Shown here: piece after piece, positions 48,076-56,410 of the stretch | Layout: every line of letters begins with the position of its first letter | How positions within the stretch are numbered: position 1 is the first letter of the stretch | Origin: Bacteroidia bacterium | Lineage (GTDB): Bacteria > Bacteroidota > Bacteroidia > J057 | Reading direction: 5' to 3' | DNA: 64,000 nucleotides | NCBI GenBank assembly: GCA_022760475.1 | Contig: JALEFZ010000055.1 | Span: 372,001-436,000, forward strand | Position numbers and translations under genes: made by a program | Notes under the pieces: generated by a model | Told to the model about the DNA's origin: nothing | What the model saw: the letters and a program-made list of their open reading frames with translations, nothing else | Databases searched by the model: none

Positions 48076-48177
48076 ATGATGAAAGCGAATAAAACTTGGA
48101 GTGATCCCTTAGCTTTGAGCGCATGGGTCTTGTTCGTCCTTTCTTGGCTAGCGATAGGGGATTTTGCGAGGTGGTGA
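48076..48177 (+). CDS. Possible 33-aa single-helix membrane peptide
   Basis: ATG-ATG-AAA start, basic N-terminus (Lys-Ala-Asn-Lys), then 'Ala-Leu-Ser-Ala-Trp-Val-Leu-Phe-Val-Leu-Ser-Trp-Leu-Ala-Ile-Gly', then Asp-Phe-Ala-Arg-Trp. It has the shape of a small membrane protein. There is no homology evidence, and chance is possible. Confidence 0.25.
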   Translation: MMKANKTWSDPLALSAWVLFVLSWLAIGDFARW

Positions 48178-48921
48178 TTAGTCTTATTTTTCATTGTAAA
48201 TCTTTAATATGTGATTGAGTAGTTTTTGAAAAAGAACGGCTGATTAATAGCGAGTATCTTGGGTATAGGTCATCCATTCCGAAAAGAAGCTTATCGGTTT
48301 TGGGACTAGGTTAGTAATTCAGATTTAAAGGTAGGAGAGGGCCCTCCCTTCAAGGACCCAGCTCCAAGGAGCAACTCCATTACCAAAGGAATGCACCAGA
48401 TCGTCTTATAGAGTTGGAAAAAGTATCGAAATCAATTTTCCAGGATATGTAAATGACACATTCTTGTAGGGCCATAGTCCTTTTCATAGATATCGGAACT
48501 ACAAAGCCATACCCTTTGATTGACAAAAAAATGTCGCATAAAGGCTTTTTTTGTACTGAAACAAAGCTTTAACCAGCAAAGCCAGGTTTCAGATACCAGC
48601 TCATAGGTGCTCTTTTACAGAGAACCAAACTGCTTTCCCAATTGGGAATCATACTTTTTTGGCGACTATTGCAGCAGGTGTTGGAAGGGATTAACCTGTT
48701 GCAAACTCTTCTTGGTAATGGAGTTTTAAAAGATGGGGAGGGCTTTTTCTATTTAATTGCTGATTTAGAATTCAAGAAATCTGCTGTTAAGGTAAAACAG
48801 ATTATTGTGAAGTTTTTTTATGTAAAACAGTTGATTTTTAGTTTGGCCGAATAGCCAGGAAGCAGACCGATGGTACGGGCAGATGAAATAGTTTCCATAA
48901 GTTTGTAGTTAGTCCTGATAA

Positions 48922-48948
48922 TTGGTTGACCAAAAATTGGTTAACCAA
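48922..48948. promoter_or_regulatory. Tandem TTGGTT-NACCAA palindromes (GntR-like operators)
   Basis: TTGGTTGACCAA (48922-48933) and TTGGTTAACCAA (48937-48948) have centres 15 bp apart. The second extends to the 16-bp perfect palindrome AATTGGTTAACCAATT (48935-48950). The TGGT-NN-ACCA core is typical of FadR-type GntR sites. No plus-strand gene follows before the convergent VOC gene. Confidence 0.5.
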
Positions 48949-49137
48949 TTATAGTGATTTTTTTTAATATGCCAAAGGATATATTGAATTTATTTTAGCG
49001 ATCTGCATATTTAATTATCCTCCAATTGATCGAAAATAGAGAAGGTCCAATTCCTTTAAATGTTAAGGCTTTTTGAGAATTAGAATGTGACTTTTCTGAA
49101 AAGGAATAAGGCCAGAATGAATTGCATATTTCTGCTT

Positions 49138-49566
49138 TTATTTCGCAAATAGCTGTCCCATATCCTTAAATGCTTTGAACTCCAGTGCATTTCCAGATGG
49201 ATCAAGGAAAAACATGGTGGCTTGTTCCCCGGGCTGCCCTTCAAATCGAATGTAGGGTTCGATGACGAAGGCTACCTTATGCGCCAATAGCCTGTCTCTC
49301 AAATATTCCCAATCTGCCCATTCCAGGACTACTCCATAGTGAGGCACGGGTACATCGTGTCCATCCACCGGATTGTGGTGTGTTCCTTCCTGAACTTCAG
49401 GCCGAGGCTTCATATGAAGTACAAATTGATGGCCGAAGAAATTGAGGTCAACCCATTGGTCGGAAGACCTTCCCTCTTCGCACTGCAAGATATCTCGGTA
49501 GAAGGCACGAGTTTCGACCAGGTCGAAGACCGGGATGGCAACATGGAATGGAGTTAGTTTTGACAT
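49138..49566 (-). CDS. VOC-family (glyoxalase-like) protein, 142 aa
   Basis: One vicinal-oxygen-chelate unit: [11 protein letters not shown] near residues 5-15 with the first metal ligand His8, Ala-Phe-Tyr-Arg-Asp-Ile-Leu, Leu-His-Met-Lys near 50-53, and [12 protein letters not shown] near 120-131 with the distal Glu. The family includes glyoxalases, dioxygenases and resistance proteins; the substrate here is unknown. It is 33 bp after the esterase gene on the same strand. Confidence 0.85.
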   Translation of the reverse strand: MSKLTPFHVAIPVFDLVETRAFYRDILQCEEGRSSDQWVDLNFFGHQFVLHMKPRPEVQEGTHHNPVDGHDVPVPHYGVVLEWADWEYLRDRLLAHKVAFVIEPYIRFEGQPGEQATMFFLDPSGNALEFKAFKDMGQLFAK

Positions 49567-49599
49567 ATTAGTTTCTTTGTTTGGCTAATCCAATGAATA

Positions 49600-50517
49600 T
49601 TATTTTTCTAATCTGACGACTTTATACTTCCTATCAATCACCACATCTTTCAGAAAGCCAAATATCAAATCCAATTGCTCAAAAGGAATCTGTGCAATAT
49701 CGTGCTTCTCCCCTCTAACTGTGTAAAGTAGGAAGGACTCTTGTAGTTCAGTCAGTTTTTCTGCAATGGTTTTTGAGCCATCTAACCACAGATAGCCCGC
49801 CTCCTCTGGATTACAATAGTGATGAGGGGCAGTCCCGTAGGGAACAAGGTCGTCATCCGTGCCGTGAAACATGACCGTTGGAACAGCATTTTCTCCAGTC
49901 AGATACCTGACGTCAGCGAGGGCACCTGCCAGGGAAATGACAGCTGAGAATTCTATCTTCGGTAATGAACTTCTTTCAGGAAAAAGGAAGTCTTTCATAA
50001 AGGCTGCACTTAAAACGGTTTCTGCCCCTGCACTACTTCCTCCAAGGATAATTCGCTTGGGGTTGATCCCAAGTTCTTTTTGTTTTTCTAACAAGAAGTC
50101 CCCGGCATCCAGCAAGTCTCTGGCGGCCTCTCGGAAAATCATAATTTTGTCTTCGGCCGGGCAATCACAGCCAAATTTTTCTTCCGTACCCTTTTTCAAA
50201 AGGCGGTAGGAGATAGAAGCAGCTATGTAGCCCTTTCTCGCAAAAGCCTTCATGAGCCTTACTTCCTTGGGATTGTCGCGCGTTCCCTCATAAAAGCCCC
50301 CTCCATGTACCCAGATTAGAAGTGGCTTTTCGCTAAGGCTATCTCCCTCAGCTTGATATAGATCCAACATCAAACTATCCCCTTCCTTTACACTATATAA
50401 ATGGGTACTTACTGCTACCTTTTCAAAGAGGTCGTCTGTATAACGGGTCTGCCCAAAAATAAGATTTGGAAGAATAATCAATGTGAAAATTAGAGGGGAG
50501 AAGAATGATTTGAACAT
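49600..50517 (-). CDS. Secreted alpha/beta-hydrolase (carboxylesterase-like), 305 aa
   Basis: The start is set at 50517 so that the signal peptide (Met-Phe-Lys-Ser-Phe-Phe...Ile-Phe-Gly-Gln) is terminal. It has the hormone-sensitive-lipase-type motif Trp-Val-His-Gly-Gly-Gly-Phe (about 71-77), nucleophile Gly-Gly-Ser-Ser-Ala-Gly, acid Asp in His-Gly-Thr-Asp-Asp-Asp-Leu-Val, and His in Gly-Glu-Lys-His-Asp. It is an esterase or lipase, probably periplasmic or lipid-facing. The first 22 codons of the longer frame overlap the divergent gene's leader and are not expected. Confidence 0.87.
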   Translation of the reverse strand: MFKSFFSPLIFTLIILPNLIFGQTRYTDDLFEKVAVSTHLYSVKEGDSLMLDLYQAEGDSLSEKPLLIWVHGGGFYEGTRDNPKEVRLMKAFARKGYIAASISYRLLKKGTEEKFGCDCPAEDKIMIFREAARDLLDAGDFLLEKQKELGINPKRIILGGSSAGAETVLSAAFMKDFLFPERSSLPKIEFSAVISLAGALADVRYLTGENAVPTVMFHGTDDDLVPYGTAPHHYCNPEEAGYLWLDGSKTIAEKLTELQESFLLYTVRGEKHDIAQIPFEQLDLIFGFLKDVVIDRKYKVVRLEK

Positions 50518-50687
50518 TAGGCAAACACTTATTGGAGTCGATAGAGAAAGACAAATTAGTAAATATTCCTTTTTGTAAACCACATAATTCTACCCTTTCA
50601 CCACAAAGTTTCAATCATAGGACACATCTTTTTGAAGGCCTCCCACAAATTGAATTCATTTGGGCATCACTTAAAAATACAGCACGG

Positions 50688-51464
50688 ATGATCAAGTTTA
50701 AATCAATCGCCCTAATCCTATTCCTGTTTCCTGCTCTCGTTGGAGCACAGGTTCTAAAACAGAAAAATGACCTCAGCCAGACCTTAAATAATCCGGATGA
50801 CTATCCTTTCAGCGTTTACCTGGTACTCGGAATACCTGGGGGAAGTATTTCATACGACCTTGGCTATCAAAATCTTTATTCTTCGATGAGGGAAAGAGAT
50901 ATACTGTTGCCAAACCTGAGTGCTATTGCAAATTTTGCAGTTGGAGCGCGTTATAAGCGTTTATGGGCAGAGGTACTTATTGGAACCAATTTCTCCTTTA
51001 TGGATCTCCCACCCTTCGAATCGAGAAGGTTTGATATAATATCAGGTCAGGATATGACCTCTTTCAGCATTGGTTATTCAATTTTTCAGGATCGAAATAC
51101 CAGTCTTGTTTTAAGGGCAGGCTTTGGCCAAACCCTAACTGGCCACTCGATCACTCCAAGGGTAGAAGATGCCTTCATTGATTTTGACATTTTGGATCCC
51201 AATGCTGGTCCCAATTCTTTCCCCGTAATTTATCATCAAAGCGAATTTGTAGACTTAAGCATGGAATGGAGAATAGGCAGGGAAAAGACCAGGATCGGTT
51301 TGGCCGAGTCCATCAGATTAGGTTATAGGTATGGATTGGAGAAAAAGCCATGGGAGGTAGTAAATGCCACAGCAATAAATACCCCTCTTGATCGATTAAG
51401 CCAGGTGTTTTTCCAAGTCTCATTTAACATCACACATAATTTTCCAAGAAAAGATAAGAAATAA
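50688..51464 (+). CDS. Secreted beta-barrel-like protein, 258 aa
   Basis: The start at 50688 gives Met-Ile-Lys-Phe-Lys and a signal peptide ending Val-Gly-Ala-Gln. The mature protein has repeated amphipathic strands (Phe-Ala-Val-Gly-Ala-Arg-Tyr-Lys-Arg-Leu; Leu-Val-Leu-Arg-Ala-Gly-Phe-Gly; Ile-Arg-Leu-Gly-Tyr-Arg-Tyr-Gly) and ends Phe-Gln-Val-Ser-Phe-Asn-Ile-Thr-His-Asn-Phe. It is probably an outer-membrane barrel. No family recognised. It is first of a plus-strand group with a small membrane protein and a LytS/LytTR pair. Confidence 0.65.
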   Translation: MIKFKSIALILFLFPALVGAQVLKQKNDLSQTLNNPDDYPFSVYLVLGIPGGSISYDLGYQNLYSSMRERDILLPNLSAIANFAVGARYKRLWAEVLIGTNFSFMDLPPFESRRFDIISGQDMTSFSIGYSIFQDRNTSLVLRAGFGQTLTGHSITPRVEDAFIDFDILDPNAGPNSFPVIYHQSEFVDLSMEWRIGREKTRIGLAESIRLGYRYGLEKKPWEVVNATAINTPLDRLSQVFFQVSFNITHNFPRKDKK

Positions 51465-51515
51465 AGAATTACTCAAACCCTACAGCACAATTTTCACAAC
51501 CCGTAGCGAGCATTT

Positions 51516-52058
51516 ATGGAAACCTTTCTTTCAATCTTGGATATATTTTTTCGAAATCTGAATGGGAAAAAAATGGAAACTAGGAGCAGGGTGAATAGCC
51601 ATCGCTTTATAAAAAGATCTCGATATCTATATCAGATAGGACTAATTGTAGGATTATTTGGCTTTCTCTTCGGTTTAGCCAATAACCCTCAACCCGAGCC
51701 ATCCGGCTTTGCTACCCTGAGGGTCTATCAAAAAGGGACTTATTTTCGCAATGGATTTGGCCTTCACGTCAATGGAAAAAGGGTTGTGAAGCGCCTAAGG
51801 CCTAGAACCTGGTTTGATATTCAGGTCCCTGTGGGAGAACTTACCCTTGAAACCTTGCCAGAGTTTAAATATCCCTCTATGGAGGCAAAGACCTTTTACT
51901 TTGAAGCGAAAGAGGGCGAGCTTTATTACATTGAGGCATTGATGGACTATGAATTTATGGTAAACAGGATGTATCTGATTCAAAGAGATTCTGTGAGGGC
52001 AGCAAAAGATTTGAAGCGCCTAAAGGAAGATACAAATGCTAGAAAAAAATTGGAATAA
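51516..52058 (+). CDS. Membrane-anchored DUF2846-like protein, 180 aa
   Basis: An N-terminal membrane helix (about 40-55) is followed by a beta-rich domain: Thr-Leu-Arg-Val-Tyr-Gln-Lys-Gly, Leu-His-Val-Asn-Gly-Lys-Arg-Val-Val-Lys, Arg-Thr-Trp-Phe-Asp-Ile-Gln-Val-Pro-Val-Gly-Glu-Leu. The 'Asn-Gly-Lys-x-Val ... Pro-Gly-x(2)-Leu' cadence resembles DUF2846 lipoprotein-type domains. The true start may be Met20 (51573). The end overlaps the histidine-kinase gene by 23 bp, so the two are translationally coupled and may work together. Confidence 0.6.
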   Translation: METFLSILDIFFRNLNGKKMETRSRVNSHRFIKRSRYLYQIGLIVGLFGFLFGLANNPQPEPSGFATLRVYQKGTYFRNGFGLHVNGKRVVKRLRPRTWFDIQVPVGELTLETLPEFKYPSMEAKTFYFEAKEGELYYIEALMDYEFMVNRMYLIQRDSVRAAKDLKRLKEDTNARKKLE

Positions 52059-53049
52059 GATTGGGATAGGGGCTTTCGTGGCCTTTTTCCTTGCACTAGT
52101 CGCTTATTTTACCTGGCAACTGAAAGTAAGTCTCACCTTGCAATATGGGGGAGAATGGGAACGACTTGGAGGTTTTTTTAGGTGGATTCTTGGCTATGTT
52201 CTCATTCTTGTAGTCATACTTGTCCTGGGACTTCTCAATTTTCTGGGGCCGTACCGATGGTGGCGAATCAACAAGGACAGAAAATGGCTTTACCGTTGCT
52301 GGATTCTCATATTATTTTCCTTTCTGTATTTGTTTCTGTATCAATGGACATACTTCAGGGAGGATCTCGTAGAAGAAAATCTCTTATTATCCATTTTGGC
52401 TTTATTGTTCATCCTTGGATTTACCTCCATTGCAGCCCTGATCAGGAGTAGGAACGAACAGACCAAATTGCTTCAACAACAAACTGCTGCTGAATTGAAA
52501 GCCTTAAGGGGGCAATTGAATCCTCACTTTTTGTTCAACGCCCTGAATACCCTATATGGTCAGGCGGTGCCATTGGAGGATCAAAGCCTCGCCGACCGCA
52601 TTCAGGAACTATCGGGTATCCTTAGGTTTACCCTTCAGCAAGCCCAAAAGGAGTATGTACCCTTCCATGAAGAGTACACCTTCCTTCAAAGATACATTGC
52701 TCTACAAAAGTCACGTCTTGCAAATCCTGAACAGGTAAAGGTAGATTTGTATTGGGATGACGTTCCTGCACAGATTCCGCCTTTGTTGTTGTTGCCCTTC
52801 GTCGAAAACCTTTTTAAACATGGGCTTTCTTCCAGGGGAAGTGATCAGGCCAGGATAGAATTGACTTTTGAAGATGGGAAGTTGTTCTTTTATACTGAAA
52901 ATGACCTTAGCCCAAGAAAAGTACCTGGAACTGGAAAGGGAATTGAACAAACCAAGCGCAGGTTAGCCATTAGATATCCTGGAAGCCATTCCCTGGCTTA
53001 CGGACCTTCCAACGGCAAATTCAAAGTTTCACTGAGCCTGATGTTATAA
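52036..53049 (+). CDS. LytS-type sensor histidine kinase, 337 aa
   Basis: Four membrane helices in residues 1-140, then the His_kinase domain: Leu-Lys-Ala-Leu-Arg-Gly-Gln-Leu-Asn-Pro-His164-Phe-Leu-Phe-Asn-Ala-Leu-Asn, and an ATPase domain with Val-Pro-Phe-His-Glu-Glu-Tyr, Pro-Pro-Leu-Leu-Leu-Leu-Pro-Phe-Val-Glu-Asn-Leu, and a Gly-Thr-Gly-Lys-Gly loop. The LytTR gene follows 31 bp later, so they form a two-component pair. The small overlapping protein upstream may be an accessory. Confidence 0.92.
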   Translation: MLEKNWNKIGIGAFVAFFLALVAYFTWQLKVSLTLQYGGEWERLGGFFRWILGYVLILVVILVLGLLNFLGPYRWWRINKDRKWLYRCWILILFSFLYLFLYQWTYFREDLVEENLLLSILALLFILGFTSIAALIRSRNEQTKLLQQQTAAELKALRGQLNPHFLFNALNTLYGQAVPLEDQSLADRIQELSGILRFTLQQAQKEYVPFHEEYTFLQRYIALQKSRLANPEQVKVDLYWDDVPAQIPPLLLLPFVENLFKHGLSSRGSDQARIELTFEDGKLFFYTENDLSPRKVPGTGKGIEQTKRRLAIRYPGSHSLAYGPSNGKFKVSLSLML

Positions 53050-53080
53050 TTTTTCATACACTCACTCTCAATAGCCACAG

Positions 53081-53764
53081 ATGCTCCTACAAGCCATTGC
53101 CATAGATGATGAACCCGCGGCCCTAAAGGTTATAGAAAGCCATGCTTCAAAAATCCCTTTTCTAAACTTGAAAGAGACTTTTTTGCACCCTACCGATGGC
53201 CTCGCATACCTTCAAAAGAATCAGGTAGACCTTGTTTTTCTGGATGTGCAGATGCCTGACTTGATGGGGACAGAGCTGGCAGAACTGCTACGCAGCCTGG
53301 ACATCCAGTTGGTCTTTATAACGGCATATGCAGACTATGCAGTAAAAGGTTTTCAGCTCCAAGCCCTGGATTACCTCCTAAAACCAGTGCCTTTAACCCG
53401 CTTTTTGGAAGCTTGTAACCGGGCGCTTCAGGGGCGACAGAAGCGCTTGAAGCAATCTCCGAGCCTCTTCATCAAGGATGGCTATGATTGGGTGCGTATA
53501 GAACTTGAGAAGGTTCTGTATATCCGTTCTGATACCAATCTGCTGTTCTTTCATCAGGAGGGGAAGACGGTCAGTACCCGTATGACCATTTCAAAGGCAC
53601 TAGAACTCTTGCCTCAGGGGGCTTTTGTGAGGGTACACAAATCCTACATTGTGGCTATCAGTGCCATAAAGAAAATCGAACGCCATCAATTGACCGTGGG
53701 CAATGAGCAAATTCCCATGGCTAGTAGCTATAAAGAGCACTTGCAGCGCTTGTTGCTGCCCTAG
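53081..53764 (+). CDS. LytTR-family response regulator, 227 aa
   Basis: The receiver domain has the acidic pair Asp9-Asp10, phospho-acceptor Asp55 in Leu-Asp-Val-Gln-Met-Pro, Thr in Ile-Thr-Ala-Tyr and Lys in Leu-Lys-Pro-Val. The LytTR DNA-binding domain (about 132-227) includes Ile-Lys-Asp-Gly-Tyr, Tyr-Ile-Arg-Ser-Asp and Phe-Val-Arg-Val-His-Lys-Ser-Tyr. It is partnered with the kinase at 52036. Its stop shares the bases CTAG with the stop of the convergent regulator gene at 53761. Confidence 0.93.
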   Translation: MLLQAIAIDDEPAALKVIESHASKIPFLNLKETFLHPTDGLAYLQKNQVDLVFLDVQMPDLMGTELAELLRSLDIQLVFITAYADYAVKGFQLQALDYLLKPVPLTRFLEACNRALQGRQKRLKQSPSLFIKDGYDWVRIELEKVLYIRSDTNLLFFHQEGKTVSTRMTISKALELLPQGAFVRVHKSYIVAISAIKKIERHQLTVGNEQIPMASSYKEHLQRLLLP

Positions 53765-54507
53765 ATTTTGCTAATCAAACGCATGAATTCTTCCTTCCTC
53801 CGCCTTGAAATGTCAACTTTTGAGCCATTGTCCATGATTACATACCCTCCATCTCCCTTGATATATTTTTTGACATGGTTGAGGTTGATCAAGGAAGAAT
53901 GGTGTACTCGGCAATAGTTGGAGGGATCTAGCATCTGTTCGAAATCTTTGAGGCTTCTGGAAACCAGCATGGGAGTAGCTTGTGAAAGGTAGACTGTGGT
54001 ATAACTACCTTCTGCTTCACAGAAAATGATTTCGGAGACATTTATAAAAGCCATGCCTTCCAAGGTAGGAACTGCCAATCGACCTTTGGTTCCCATTCTA
54101 TTTTTGAGATTATGAAAAAGGTTTTTGTAAGCTGAAGTATGTTTTCCTTCCATTTTTTGAATAGCTCGCTGCACAGCCTTTACCAACTCTTCAATGTCCA
54201 CAGGTTTTAACAAGTAGTCCAATGCCGAAAAACGAATGGCTTTGATGGCATATTTATCGTGAGCAGTAACAAAAATGACCTGAAAGTCCGGTTCTCCTAC
54301 TTGTTCTAGCAGGTCGAACCCGCTCATGGAAGGCATCTGAATATCGAGAAAAACCAAGTCCGGTTTGAGTTCAGATAATTTGGCCAATCCTTCATGAGGT
54401 CCATCGCAGAGGGAGAGAATTTCTACTTCTTTGCAAAATTTCTCCAAGCTGAGCCGCAAACTCTCTCTTGCATCTTCTTCATCATCTATGATTAATGCTT
54501 TGATCAT
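53761..54507 (-). CDS. LytTR-family response regulator, 248 aa
   Basis: The start is chosen at 54507 (Met-Ile-Lys-Ala-Leu-Ile-Ile-Asp-Asp-Glu), the normal beginning of a receiver. Phospho-acceptor Asp55 is in Leu-Asp-Ile-Gln-Met-Pro; Lys in Leu-Lys-Pro-Val. The LytTR domain contains Cys-Glu-Ala-Glu-Gly-Ser-Tyr and Cys-Arg-Val-His-His-Ser-Ser-Leu-Ile-Asn. It has no adjacent kinase; the TPR/LytS kinase at 56411 on the same strand, beyond the kelch lipoprotein gene, is the best partner. Its 3' end overlaps the convergent LytTR gene by 4 bp. Confidence 0.93.
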   Translation of the reverse strand: MIKALIIDDEEDARESLRLSLEKFCKEVEILSLCDGPHEGLAKLSELKPDLVFLDIQMPSMSGFDLLEQVGEPDFQVIFVTAHDKYAIKAIRFSALDYLLKPVDIEELVKAVQRAIQKMEGKHTSAYKNLFHNLKNRMGTKGRLAVPTLEGMAFINVSEIIFCEAEGSYTTVYLSQATPMLVSRSLKDFEQMLDPSNYCRVHHSSLINLNHVKKYIKGDGGYVIMDNGSKVDISRRRKEEFMRLISKI

Positions 54508-54789
54508 AATTGAAGGACTACTTGAGCAATTATTCCCATTTATCTCTGGTACTACCAATATTCCTCATTTCTAAGTTAATGAGTCCACTTATGAAAGCAA
54601 AGCTCTCATTTTTTGATCTCTGGTAAAATCTGCCTGGGTTTTGGTATTTCTAGTCTATTCCTTCCAACTGTTTCATCATTTCTGCCACTTATCTCAATTT
54701 ATACTCCAGATATAAAAGGATGCTATTGAGTGAGAGTTGAATTTCAAAACTTCATACTGCAATCGCTTCTATTGACCTTTTATCTCAAA

Positions 54790-56337
54790 ATGATGACAAC
54801 TCAAAATTCAATTCCTAAGCATACCCTTTTGGGAACGGTTCTATGCTTTTTATTATTTACATTAAGTTTGATTTCCTGTAAGAAGGAGAATCAGCCTCCT
54901 GAAACTTTCTCCGTTAGTACCGCAGTCAACCTGACTGAGACCACCATTTCATGGACAGCGGCGGTCGATCCTGAAGGTGAACCTGTTACCTATCAGTTGA
55001 TTCTTAATGGGAAGGTCGAGCTGGAGAATTCAAGCCAAACTTCCTATAAAGTTTCTGGCCTGGAATTTAATCAAAATTATCAAGGAACTGTTGTCGCCTC
55101 TGATCCAGAGGGCTTTATGACAAGTGTTGACTTTAACTTCTCAACCGGAGATGTTCCGAATGATGCCCCTCTCGATTTCCTACTAAAAGCACCTGAAAAT
55201 GCCAGTCAGTTTCAGGATACCTTCTTGACATTAAGCTGGGAAAGTGCTGTAGACCCCAATGGAGATCAAGTAAGTTACGACATCTACCTAGACAAGAATT
55301 CAAACCCGAATACTTTGCTTGCCCAGGACTTATCAGCATTAACTTATCAAATCGAAGGGCTGGAAGATGAAACTCCTTACTATTGGAAGGTGGTAGCCAA
55401 GGATAATAAAGGAGCTGAAACAGCTTCTAATACCTTTTCCTTCGAAACCAGAGCCCAGGTCAAGGCAAATTTAATCGGAACAGCAGCATGGGGGGGGCGT
55501 GCAGATCATCAGGCTGTAGTTTTCAAAGGGAAGATGTGGGTTTTAGGAGGAGTCGGATGCTGTGGGGCTTTTTATGGAGATGTATGGTCCAGCTCAGATG
55601 GAATTAACTGGCAAGAGGAAGTCAGCAATGCTCCTTGGGGACCTAGGGGCGGCTTTAATGCTGCAGTTCATCAAGGGAAGATTTGGATCGTTGGAGGACG
55701 TGCCAATTATTCCAAAGGAAATGAATACGGTGATGTATGGTCTAGTGAGGATGGGATAAATTGGGTGCTAGAGGCTGATTCCACTCCTTTTGCTGCACAT
55801 TATGGAGCGGAGATGGTGGCCTATGACAACAAACTATGGCTGATGGGAGGGAGAGACCAGGATGTAGACTTTTTTACTAGTATTTGGACTTCCTCTGATG
55901 GCAGAAATTGGACCCTTTTTACAGACTCGAATTCATTTGCTTTTTCAAGCTTGGGAGAATTATTTATCCATAATGATGAAATGTGGTATGTGGGTGGGTA
56001 TAATGACAATGCTAGTTCTTCCATGGATGGTCTGAATTGGACTAGGCACACCAATAGTGCTCCTTTTGGTGATCGGCTACAGCACAGCTGTGTGTCGCAT
56101 GACGGGCTCCTTTGGCTTATTTCAGGATCAGACAATTCCATCAATCAATTGACAGAGTTTCCTGATGTCTGGTATTCACCCGATGGCGTCAATTGGGTAG
56201 TTGCTGCCAGGAATGCAGGTTTTGATCCTGTGGCAGGGGCCAGTACACTTTCCTTTGATGGAAAACTTTGGCTGTTGGGAGGTGGTGGTGGATTCCAATC
56301 TAACTTCATAACCAGTAATGTATATATCATAGAGTGA
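54790..56337 (+). CDS. Lipoprotein with two fibronectin-III and kelch-like repeats, 515 aa
   Basis: The start at 54790 places the lipobox Leu-Ile-Ser-Cys near residue 30. Two FnIII domains (about 35-210) show Thr-Ile-Ser-Trp-Thr-Ala-Ala-Val-Asp-Pro-Glu-Gly and Tyr-Tyr-Trp-Lys-Val-Val-Ala-Lys-Asp. The rest is at least five kelch/Ser-Asp-Gly blades: Trp-Val-Leu-Gly-Gly-Val-Gly, 'Asp-Val-Trp-Ser-Ser-Ser-Asp-Gly-Ile-Asn-Trp'. It is probably a surface-exposed beta-propeller. The gene sits between the orphan LytTR regulator and the TPR kinase, on the opposite strand from both. Confidence 0.85.
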   Translation: MMTTQNSIPKHTLLGTVLCFLLFTLSLISCKKENQPPETFSVSTAVNLTETTISWTAAVDPEGEPVTYQLILNGKVELENSSQTSYKVSGLEFNQNYQGTVVASDPEGFMTSVDFNFSTGDVPNDAPLDFLLKAPENASQFQDTFLTLSWESAVDPNGDQVSYDIYLDKNSNPNTLLAQDLSALTYQIEGLEDETPYYWKVVAKDNKGAETASNTFSFETRAQVKANLIGTAAWGGRADHQAVVFKGKMWVLGGVGCCGAFYGDVWSSSDGINWQEEVSNAPWGPRGGFNAAVHQGKIWIVGGRANYSKGNEYGDVWSSEDGINWVLEADSTPFAAHYGAEMVAYDNKLWLMGGRDQDVDFFTSIWTSSDGRNWTLFTDSNSFAFSSLGELFIHNDEMWYVGGYNDNASSSMDGLNWTRHTNSAPFGDRLQHSCVSHDGLLWLISGSDNSINQLTEFPDVWYSPDGVNWVVAARNAGFDPVAGASTLSFDGKLWLLGGGGGFQSNFITSNVYIIE

Positions 56338-56346
56338 TAGAAGCGT

Positions 56347-56384
56347 GAAAGGGGGTAGGCCTATTTTGGGCCTCCTTCTCTTTC
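56347..56384. terminator. Imperfect hairpin between convergent genes
   Basis: AGGCC/GGCCT (56357-56361 and 56369-56373) at the tip and GAAAG/CTTTC (56347-56351 and 56380-56384) at the base. It probably ends both the kelch gene and the kinase gene. Confidence 0.4.
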
Positions 56385-56410
56385 CATGCTAAATCAATCT
56401 CTATTTTCAC

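Larger units (their letters stand above)
48014..49137. other. Gene-poor region
   Basis: No convincing gene in 1.1 kb. Contents: a 33-codon frame with a membrane-like stretch (48076-48177), short palindromes around 48330-48375 (GAGGGCCCTC; GCTCC-AA-GGAGC), a pair of TTGGTT-type palindromes (48922-48948), and a 70-codon frame at 48642 with weak composition. The region looks like a place where genes have been lost, or where an unrecognised RNA is made. Confidence 0.5.

Noticed and set aside
48642-48854. 70-aa plus-strand frame (Met-Gly-Ile-Ile-Leu-Phe-Trp)
   Set aside because: No domain, no promoter seen, and codon composition looks like AT-rich non-coding sequence.
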